Shown here one piece after another: positions 54,543 to 64,000 of a DNA stretch of 64,000 bases. Position numbers and translations under genes: made by a program. The notes under the pieces were generated by a model. It had not been told where the DNA came from. It saw nothing but the letters and a program-made list of their open reading frames with translations, and did not search any database. This DNA comes from Kribbella solani (GTDB lineage: Bacteria > Actinomycetota > Actinomycetes > Propionibacteriales > Kribbellaceae), in assembly GCF_014205295.1 (NCBI RefSeq), contig NZ_JACHNF010000001.1, positions 5,704,001 to 5,768,000 on the forward strand, written 5' to 3'. The first letter of the stretch is position 1. Each line of letters begins with the position of its first letter.

Positions 54543-55172
54543 TCAGCGGTTGGGCAGCAGGTACTCCAGCATGGCATCCGCCTGGCCGAGCATCGGGAAG
54601 TGCGAACCGGGCAGTTCGTCCGGTGCGAAGCCGAGCCGCTCCGTCGTCACCCGGCGCAGGAAGTCGACCGGGAAGACCCGGTCGTCACGGGTGATCACCG
54701 CCCGGGTCGGCACCTCCGGCCAGCGTTCGAACGTACACGGATCGTTCATCGGGCCCGCGGTCTGCGTACGCAGCTGCTGCCGCGCCTCGGCGGCGTACTC
54801 GGCGGGGAGATCGTGGAAGAACAGGTCGGCATCGCTTGGTTCCACGACGTGACCGGTGTTCGGCCACCACTCGCTGATCCGCTCCCCGGGCGCGGGCACC
54901 ATGGCCGTGACCAGCACGAACTCCTTCACCGGCAGGCGATCACACACCAGCGTGCCGGTGAATCCACCGAGTGAGTGCGCCACGACGACAACCTCTTCAC
55001 CGTCAGGCACCGCGTTCACCACGGTGTCGACGTACGCCGCCAATCCGGCCGACGGATCTTGACAAGGCAGATCCACCGCGATTACTTCATGCCCACGCGC
55101 GCGCAGCCCGTCAGTCACCGGATGCCAATGCCAGGAAGTGCATCCGGCGCCCGGGATCAGTACAAATCGCAT
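54543..55172 (-). CDS. Alpha/beta hydrolase
   Basis: A 209-residue hydrolase with the nucleophile elbow AHSLGG (Ser in VVVVAHSLGGF), an oxyanion segment LIPGAGCTSWHWHP and a late His (GSHFPML); the acid is in TRDDRVFP. The family includes esterases such as salicylate-ester hydrolases; substrate unknown. I start at ATG 55172; a TTG lies six bases upstream. It ends 16 bases before the MFS start and is transcribed toward it. Confidence 0.88.
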   Translation of the reverse strand: MRFVLIPGAGCTSWHWHPVTDGLRARGHEVIAVDLPCQDPSAGLAAYVDTVVNAVPDGEEVVVVAHSLGGFTGTLVCDRLPVKEFVLVTAMVPAPGERISEWWPNTGHVVEPSDADLFFHDLPAEYAAEARQQLRTQTAGPMNDPCTFERWPEVPTRAVITRDDRVFPVDFLRRVTTERLGFAPDELPGSHFPMLGQADAMLEYLLPNR

Positions 55173-55326
55173 GCTCAATTCAATCCTCTGTAAAGGCCAA
55201 TCGGGAGACGCGCCGTAGGTAGTGGGGTTCAGCCGCCGGGCGATAGGGTCATGCTGACGGTGTCACAGTCCGTTGCGCACCGGTTACGACGGCCCGGTTC
55301 CGGGCCGCAGCGCGGATGGGAAATTC

Positions 55327-56172
55327 ATGGCTGAATCGCAGGACGAGAACGTCGACCCGCGGATGTTCGAGCAGCTCCGGCTCGACCGGCCGCACGGCGC
55401 TCGGGTGTACGACTACTTCCTGGGCGGGAAGGACAACTTCGCGATCGACCGGCAGGCCGCCGAGCATCTGCTGCAGGCGTTCCCGGGATTCCGAACCGCC
55501 GCCCTCTCGAACCGGATGTGGATGCACCGCGCGGCCAGGTACGCGGCCGAGCAGGGCATCACCCAGTTCCTCGACGTCGGCACCGGTATCCCCACCAGCC
55601 CGAACCTGCACGAAGTGGTCCAGGAGATCACCCCGTCGGCCCACGTCGTGTACGCCGACAACGACCCGATCGTGCTGGCGCACTCCCGGGCGCTGCTGGT
55701 GAGCAAGCCGGAAGGCAAGACGGCGTACCTCGAGGCCGACGTCACCGACCCGCAGAAGATCCTGGGGTCCGACGAGGTCACGGGGCTGATCGACTTCAGC
55801 CAACCGGTCGCGCTCAGCATCGTCGGGGTCTTCCACTACCTGCCGGACGCGCTCAAGCCGTACGACCTGGTCCGCCAGCTGGTCGAGCCGCTCGCGCCCG
55901 GATCGCTGCTGATCTTCTCGCACTGCACGCCGGACTTCGCGCCGGAGCTGTGGGAGCGGGCGATGGTGGTCTACAAGGCCGACGGCGGTGACGCGCAGGT
56001 CCGCAGCAAGGAAGAGGTCACCCGCTTCTTCGAGGGCACCGAGCTGGTCGAGCCAGGCGTCGTGTCCCCCTTCCGGTGGTACCCGGACCAGGAGACCGAC
56101 CGACTGGTCGAGAAGGGCGAGTTCACCGACATCATGTGCAGCCTATGGGTCGGAGTCGGCCGCAAACTCTGA
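55327..56172 (+). CDS. SAM-dependent methyltransferase (Methyltransf_19/DUF574)
   Basis: A 281-residue protein of an actinomycete-expanded family. It has the N-terminal HGARVYDYFLGGKDNF, the SAM loop FLDVGTGIPTSPN, VYADNDPIVLAH and FSQPVALSIVGVFHYL. Targets are unknown; these genes often accompany regulatory systems. The ATG at 55327 follows a GGGA site. It is divergent from the hydrolase gene. Confidence 0.9.
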   Translation: MAESQDENVDPRMFEQLRLDRPHGARVYDYFLGGKDNFAIDRQAAEHLLQAFPGFRTAALSNRMWMHRAARYAAEQGITQFLDVGTGIPTSPNLHEVVQEITPSAHVVYADNDPIVLAHSRALLVSKPEGKTAYLEADVTDPQKILGSDEVTGLIDFSQPVALSIVGVFHYLPDALKPYDLVRQLVEPLAPGSLLIFSHCTPDFAPELWERAMVVYKADGGDAQVRSKEEVTRFFEGTELVEPGVVSPFRWYPDQETDRLVEKGEFTDIMCSLWVGVGRKL

Positions 56173-56308
56173 CGGCGCTGGCCGCAAACCCCTGACGAAC
56201 TCCCGGCGGCGCCGATCCTCCCCGGCTCCGCGCCGCCACCCCGTCAGCCGCCGCTCGCCCGCGCCGCGCCGCCGCTCCGTCGTCCACCGGTGCCTGACCC
56301 GCCGGTCG

Positions 56309-56752
56309 TCAACCGCCGCTTCTTTGCAGGTTCTCCACGGTCTTGAGGGCCGTCGCGTCCTCCAGCGCCCGCGCCTCCGGTGTCAGGTTCTCGCCGAAGT
56401 CCGCCGCGGTCGCGCTCGCCCGGATCTCCAGCCGCCCGGTGTTGCCGCCGTCGGCCGCCAAACAGCGCCAGCCCCACTCGAGCGCCTCTTCCCGGGACGC
56501 CACCTCGATCAGGCAGAACCCGGCAATCAGCTCCTTGGTCTCCGCGAACGGCCCGTCGATCACCCGGCGTTCGCCCGCCTCGAGCTCCATCCGGAACCCT
56601 TTCGAGCTCGGCAGCAGCCCGTCGGCCGCCAGCAGCACGCCCTTCTCGGCCATCTCCGCCATCACCAGACCCATCGCGGTCAGGCTCTCCTCGCTCGGCA
56701 ACCCACCTGCCTCGGACTCCTCGCTGGCCCGGAACATCATCAAGAAGCGCAT
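56309..56752 (-). CDS. YciI/DGPF-domain protein
   Basis: A 147-residue protein with the DGPFAETKELIAGFCLIEV motif and MRFLMMFRASEESEAG start. This ferredoxin-like fold family is often linked to ECF sigma factors; no such factor is adjacent here. GAGGG lies five bases before the ATG. Confidence 0.88.
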   Translation of the reverse strand: MRFLMMFRASEESEAGGLPSEESLTAMGLVMAEMAEKGVLLAADGLLPSSKGFRMELEAGERRVIDGPFAETKELIAGFCLIEVASREEALEWGWRCLAADGGNTGRLEIRASATAADFGENLTPEARALEDATALKTVENLQRSGG

Positions 56753-56897
56753 CGCAACCCTCCACTCAGCGTTAAATCCCGAGACGAATCTATACAGCGG
56801 CGGGGACCATCGGGCAGGCTACTCACAGTGTGTCCATGTACACCGGCCGTGAGTATGTCAAGTGAGGCGCGCCGGAGTCCCTGAGGAGACCCGCCCC

Positions 56898-56999
56898 ATG
56901 CAAACCCGCCCCCGCCCGTCCGATGCCCGACGTGTCGGTATCCCCAACTGTTCGACCGACCCCAGCCGAGGCGCGTACACAGCCCGCTGCGCCACCTGA
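56898..56999 (+). CDS. Possible 33-residue leader peptide
   Basis: An ATG preceded by TGAGGAG opens a 33-codon frame rich in Arg and Pro, with two Cys, one near its end (YTARCAT then TGA). It stops ten bases before a terminator-like hairpin. It could be an attenuation peptide for the downstream protease gene. It may be chance; no homologue known to me. Confidence 0.3.
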   Translation: MQTRPRPSDARRVGIPNCSTDPSRGAYTARCAT

Positions 57000-57008
57000 T
57001 CCCAGACC

Positions 57009-57054
57009 ACCCGGGGCCGCCGATCCCACCGAGATCGACGGCCCCGGGTCTTTT
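57009..57054 (+). terminator. Terminator-like hairpin before the metalloprotease gene
   Basis: Arms ACCCGGGGCCG (57009-57019) and CGGCCCCGGGT (57039-57049) pair perfectly, and an inner four-base CGAT/ATCG helix extends the stem. CTTTT follows. It lies only 45 bases upstream of the protease start, so it would attenuate that gene unless bypassed. Confidence 0.65.
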
Positions 57055-57098
57055 CGGGGGGAACCGCCCATCGGGGGGACCGTGAGGAAGGACCGACA

Positions 57099-58529
57099 GT
57101 GAAAAGAATCCGCCGCATCGGTGCATTGGCGTGCTCCGGTGCTGTTGTTTTCGGAGGGCTGGCTGCCGCATTTGGCAACCAGGCCAGTGCGCGGCCGACA
57201 CCGGTTGACCAGCTCTTGTCACAGCCATTGGCCGGCAGTCAGGCGCTCAGTAAGGTGCAGACCCGGCTCAGTGAGGTCGCGGAGCTCAACCGGCTTCCGG
57301 TAGCTCAGCTCCGGCAGACCCTTGCCACCGACAAGACTGCCTGGCTGGACGCGGACAGCAGACTGTTCTTCCGCGAACCCAGTCTGACCACCGCACGGAA
57401 GTCACCCGAAGCATCACCACGCTGGGCGCGTACCGCGGTGGCCGGCGCGACCGGTCCGGCGTTCCAGTTGCACAGCAAACCCGGTTCGAACCGGGTGATC
57501 TACCTGGATTTCGATGGTCACACCATCACCGGTACGGCTTGGAACGCGTCCAAGGGCGTCGACCCGGTGAACGTGTCCCCGTACGACACCGACGGCAACC
57601 CGGCGACGTTCAGTACCGCGGAGCAGGACGTGGTGCGAGACGTGTGGGCGCGAGTGGCTGAGGACTACTCGACGTTCGACGTGGACGTGACGACCGAACA
57701 GCCGCCGCAGTCCGCGATCGACCGGTCCGGTACGTCGGACCAGCAGTACGGCACCCGCGTACTGATCGATCCGGACACCTGGTACCAGTCCGGTTGTGGC
57801 TGTGGTGGTGTGGCGTACGTAGGGGTGTACGACAGTTCCAGCCGGCATGACTACTACCAACCGGCTCTGGTGTTCACCAAGGGAGTCGGCACTGGTGCGA
57901 AGAACCTTGCCGAGGCGGCGTCGCACGAGGCGGGCCACAACGTCGGCCTGAGTCACGACGGCACGTCATCCGTCGGGTACTACCAGGGTCATGGCGCGTG
58001 GGCGCCGATCATGGGCGTCGGGTATTACCGGGGCATCAGCCAGTGGAGCAAGGGCGAGTACGCCGACGCCAACAACAAGGAAGACGACTTCGCGGTCATC
58101 GGTACGCACGGGCTGGCGTTGCGTGCTGACGAAGCCGGTGACACTACTGCGACCGCGGCCGCGCTTGCGGTTGGTACGCCGGTGTCCGGTGTGATCGCGA
58201 AGGCGGACGACACCGACGTGTACCGCGTCGACATCAGTGCCGCCGGCAACTACACCGCAACGGCGGACGCGGCTCCGACCGGTGGAAACCTCGACATCAA
58301 GCTGGACCTGCTGGACAGTTCCGGTGCGGTTGTGGCGTCCAACGACCCGGCCTCCGGGCAGAGCGACGCCGGCACGCCGACGGGACTCGGTGCGAGTGTC
58401 AGCACCGCGCTTCAGCCGGGTCGGTACTACCTGCGGATCGACAACGTCGGCTACGGCGATCCGCTGAACACGGGCTACTCGACGTACGGCAGCCGCGGCG
58501 CGTACAGCCTCGGCATCAAGCCCGCCTGA
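57099..58529 (+). CDS. Secreted zinc metalloprotease with PPC domain
   Basis: A 476-residue exported protein. A signal peptide ends near ASA (residues 29-31) and a propeptide follows. The metzincin zinc site HEAGHNVGLSHD starts at His276 (H276, H280, H286), with a Met-turn near residue 308 (PIMGVGYYRG). Two Cys (SGCGCGG) precede it. The last 120 residues form a beta-rich pre-peptidase C-terminal domain. GAGGAAGGA lies before the GTG start. Confidence 0.9.
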   Translation: MKRIRRIGALACSGAVVFGGLAAAFGNQASARPTPVDQLLSQPLAGSQALSKVQTRLSEVAELNRLPVAQLRQTLATDKTAWLDADSRLFFREPSLTTARKSPEASPRWARTAVAGATGPAFQLHSKPGSNRVIYLDFDGHTITGTAWNASKGVDPVNVSPYDTDGNPATFSTAEQDVVRDVWARVAEDYSTFDVDVTTEQPPQSAIDRSGTSDQQYGTRVLIDPDTWYQSGCGCGGVAYVGVYDSSSRHDYYQPALVFTKGVGTGAKNLAEAASHEAGHNVGLSHDGTSSVGYYQGHGAWAPIMGVGYYRGISQWSKGEYADANNKEDDFAVIGTHGLALRADEAGDTTATAAALAVGTPVSGVIAKADDTDVYRVDISAAGNYTATADAAPTGGNLDIKLDLLDSSGAVVASNDPASGQSDAGTPTGLGASVSTALQPGRYYLRIDNVGYGDPLNTGYSTYGSRGAYSLGIKPA

Positions 58530-58624
58530 TCCCTGCGGCTGGTCGGTCGCTGGCGGACCGACCAGCCCCAGGCCCTGGTCAGAGCGGTACTCGCCGGCGT
58601 CAACGCCCACCTGGCCGACGAACG

Positions 58625-59821
58625 TCAGGCCAAGTGGCCGGCCGCCAGTTGTGCCAGCGCGACCGCTTGGTCGCCAAGAACCGCATCGTCGAACCGCACG
58701 ATGCTCGAATGGTTCGACGGTGCCTCCGCCGCGGACACGTCGTCCGGCCGGGCGCCGACCATCACGAATGTGCCCGGGACCTCCTTCAGCACCATCGAGA
58801 AGTCCTCGGCTCCCATCAACGGGTTGTCGAGGCCCTGCACCCGATCCGCTCCGAACAATCCGGTGAGCACCTCGAACGTCTCCGCCGTACGCGCCACGTC
58901 GTTGACCGTCACCGGGTACTGCGGATCGAGCCGCGCGTCGGCCGTACACCCATGCGCCGCGGCGATCCGCTCCGCCAATGCCGGCAGCTCACGCGTCAGC
59001 TGATCGAGCATCGCGTCCGACAACGTACGCACCGTCGCGCCGAGCCGAGCGGTGTTGGGGATGACGTTGATCGCGACACCTGCCTCGAGCTGCGTCACCG
59101 TGATCACCACCGGGTCGAACACACTCACACGCCGGGTCGCGTACGCCTGCAATGCGAGCACGATCTCCGCGACGACCGGTACCGGATCGACGGTCCGGTC
59201 AGGCATCGACCCGTGCCCACCCTTGCCGCGTACGGTGATGTGCAACTGGTTGGAGCTCGCCATCGTCGTACCGGGGCGCAGCTGGAACACTCCCCTGGCC
59301 GCCTGCGCCCAGACATGCAGGGCGTACGCCGCGATCGGCTTGTCGCCGGTTGCGTCGAGTAGACCCTCGCGCAACATGTACCCGGCACCGCCGAGACCTT
59401 CCTCGCCCGGCTGGAACATGAAGAGCACGTTGCCCTTCAGTTCCTCCCGGCGCGCGCTCAGCAGCTGGGCCGCGCCGACGAGTCCGGCGGTGTGCAGGTC
59501 GTGGCCGCAGGCGTGCATGTTCCCGTTCTCGGCCGCGTACTCCAGCCCGGTCTCCTCGACCACGGGCAACGCATCCATGTCGCCACGCAGGAGCACCGTC
59601 GGTCCTGGCTGACCACCACGCAGTACGGCAACGACGGAGGTGAGCTCCTGTCCCGTGGTCACCTCGAGCGGCAGGCCGGCAAGCGCGTCCAGCACGACGC
59701 TCTGCGTCCGCGGCAACATCAGCCCGACCTCAGGCTCCCGATGCAAGACCCGTCGCAACTCCACCAGCCCGGGAAGCACCGCCGCACCTTCACCCAGAAA
59801 CTCCACCAATCCACCCTTCAT
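58625..59821 (-). CDS. M20 family amidohydrolase
   Basis: A 398-residue metal-dependent hydrolase of the IAA-amino acid/hippurate hydrolase group. Metal-ligand motifs are HREPEVGL (N-terminal), RGDMDALPV, MHACGHDLHTA, QPGEEGLGG and a late MGAEDFS. It cleaves N-acyl amino acids or related amides; substrate unknown. The start is ATG 59821, or the GTG at 59809, which has a better ribosome-binding site (AAGGG). Confidence 0.88.
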   Translation of the reverse strand: MKGGLVEFLGEGAAVLPGLVELRRVLHREPEVGLMLPRTQSVVLDALAGLPLEVTTGQELTSVVAVLRGGQPGPTVLLRGDMDALPVVEETGLEYAAENGNMHACGHDLHTAGLVGAAQLLSARREELKGNVLFMFQPGEEGLGGAGYMLREGLLDATGDKPIAAYALHVWAQAARGVFQLRPGTTMASSNQLHITVRGKGGHGSMPDRTVDPVPVVAEIVLALQAYATRRVSVFDPVVITVTQLEAGVAINVIPNTARLGATVRTLSDAMLDQLTRELPALAERIAAAHGCTADARLDPQYPVTVNDVARTAETFEVLTGLFGADRVQGLDNPLMGAEDFSMVLKEVPGTFVMVGARPDDVSAAEAPSNHSSIVRFDDAVLGDQAVALAQLAAGHLA

Positions 59822-60226
59822 CCGGCAGGCCAACCCCCCACACCGCCCCAACCCACCACAAACCCGCCACCGGGGTCCACCCCACTCCCCCGTGCGGGCG
59901 AATAACCACTTGCCCGGTAAGGCATCATGGAACTGTTGCCCGCGGAGACGCGGTCGACCGAACTGAAGAGGGACCAAGTACGACTCCCCTCAGCGCCGCG
60001 GGACGGGTGCCGAGGCCGGGTGCGGACAGGGTCGGAGGAAGCTCCAGGACCCCGATTTGCATCCGGACCATGGATGTCAGTAATGTTCTTCTTGTTGGAG
60101 CGAGGCGCGGACGCGAAAGCGGCCAAGCCCTTCAACAAACTCCCTGAAGGATTCGTAAGCCGAAACCTGCCTCGGTAAGTTTCGGTAAATGAGTCACGCA
60201 GAGAGACTGGATCGAAAAAGGCCGAT
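59822..60226. other. Gap upstream of the rRNA promoter
   Basis: No convincing gene. It begins with a very C-rich, G-poor plus-strand stretch (59822-59890). A small hairpin pairs CCGAAAC (60160-60166) with GTTTCGG (60179-60185), just upstream of the rRNA promoter. Additional rRNA promoters may lie here, but I could not identify them. Confidence 0.4.
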
Positions 60227-60255
60227 TTGACCGGCTGGAAGCGAAACAGTAAAGT
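60227..60255 (+). promoter_or_regulatory. rRNA operon promoter
   Basis: TTGACC (60227-60232), a 17-base spacer and TAAAGT (60250-60255) match the housekeeping promoter consensus well. It lies about 255 bases upstream of the mature 16S rRNA. Confidence 0.8.
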
Positions 60256-60313
60256 TGGGCGAGTTGCCCCGGAGCTTCAAACGAAAGTGCGAAGCGCGGT
60301 GTGCGTCCGATTC

Positions 60314-60334
60314 TTGAGAACTCAACAGCGTGCC
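60314..60334 (+). promoter_or_regulatory. boxA-type antitermination element of the rRNA leader
   Basis: The TTGAGAACTCAACAG stretch in the leader matches the conserved actinobacterial rRNA leader element used for Nus-factor antitermination. A related copy precedes the 23S gene. Confidence 0.65.
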
Positions 60335-60510
60335 GAAAGTCAATGCCGAAAGATGCATTAACCCCGTCTACAGGCATTTGTTTGTCTGTGGCGGATTCCT
60401 TTGAAGTAATACGGATGACAAGCCAGTGATGGTTTTGTTTCTGATTCAAAGGGTCATTCGATGTTGTTGACTGTCCGGGGCTCCTTTGGGGTTTCGGTTG
60501 TCTATATTTT

Positions 60511-64000
<3,490 letters not shown>

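Larger units (their letters stand above)
56753..57098. promoter_or_regulatory. Leader region of the metalloprotease gene
   Basis: This 346-base stretch between divergent genes carries a short open frame with its own ribosome-binding site and a strong intrinsic-terminator-like hairpin, followed by a purine-rich stretch with GAGGAAGGA before the protease start. The rest shows nothing I can name. Confidence 0.5.

Noticed and set aside
57479-57496. Perfect 18-bp palindrome ACCCGGTTCGAACCGGGT in the protease gene, with a GTTCGAA tRNA-like core
   Set aside because: It lies inside coding sequence and no cloverleaf can be drawn around it; probably chance.
59927-60178. Open frame of 83 codons upstream of the rRNA operon
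   Set aside because: No ribosome-binding site, no recognisable domain, and it lies in the promoter region.

Overview
The window is high-GC DNA (roughly 70% by eye) from the replication-origin region of an actinomycete chromosome. The gene order dnaA-dnaN-gnd-recF-DciA on one side and rpmH-rnpA-yidD-yidC-jag-rsmG-parA-parB on the other, followed by the sigM/rsmA/trxB/trxA/cwlM and murJ/CCA-transferase neighbourhood, is the classical actinobacterial origin layout. The 16S rRNA and the gnd-recF pairing fit the Propionibacteriales, most likely Kribbella or a close relative. That assignment is recognition, not a computed result.

1-9.5 kb, leftward replication genes. A partial membrane protein, a DciA-like protein, recF, gnd (NAD-type 6-phosphogluconate dehydrogenase), dnaN and a very long dnaA (1424 codons) all read leftward. 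DnaA-box-like sequences lie on both sides of dnaA: many degenerate ones in the dnaA-dnaN gap, and two perfect plus several near-perfect ones in the dnaA-rpmH gap. DnaA has about 630 residues before domain I and about 370 between domains I and III, mostly Gln/Gly-rich low-complexity sequence.

9.5-15.5 kb, rightward genes. Ribosomal protein L34, RNase P protein, the membrane insertion factors YidD and YidC, RNA-binding Jag, RsmG, ParA and ParB. Five parS sites (GTTTCACGTGAAAC) lie here; three are inside coding sequence and the last is the centre of a perfect 38-bp palindrome.

15.5-38.7 kb, housekeeping and envelope genes. A ddl-like/SURF1/DUF3817 operon, an aminotransferase, a GNAT/DUF2784/HAAS run, a PadR-MMPL pair, a secreted protein, then cwlM, trxA, trxB (with a textbook SigR/SigH-type promoter), anti-sigma factor, sigM, a membrane pseudokinase, murJ and a DUF6049 protein. 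Divergently from the last lie the CCA tRNA nucleotidyltransferase, a YgjV-like protein and an M81 peptidase.

38.7-44.9 kb, catabolic operon. A TetR regulator faces a tight six-gene operon (acyl-CoA dehydrogenase, SDR, APH-like kinase, histidine phosphatase, second SDR, LLM oxidoreductase). It recalls systems that remove a 4-hydroxyl group by phosphorylation. The same DNA carries four perfect TTATCCACA DnaA boxes within 1.3 kb.

45-60 kb, accessory envelope functions. A two-component system faces a lipoprotein/adaptor/ABC transporter operon. MFS, hydrolase, methyltransferase, YciI, secreted metalloprotease and M20 hydrolase genes follow.

60.2-64 kb. An rRNA operon (promoter, boxA, 16S, spacer without tRNA, partial 23S) is transcribed away from the origin. 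I saw no insertion sequences, phage genes or CRISPR arrays.
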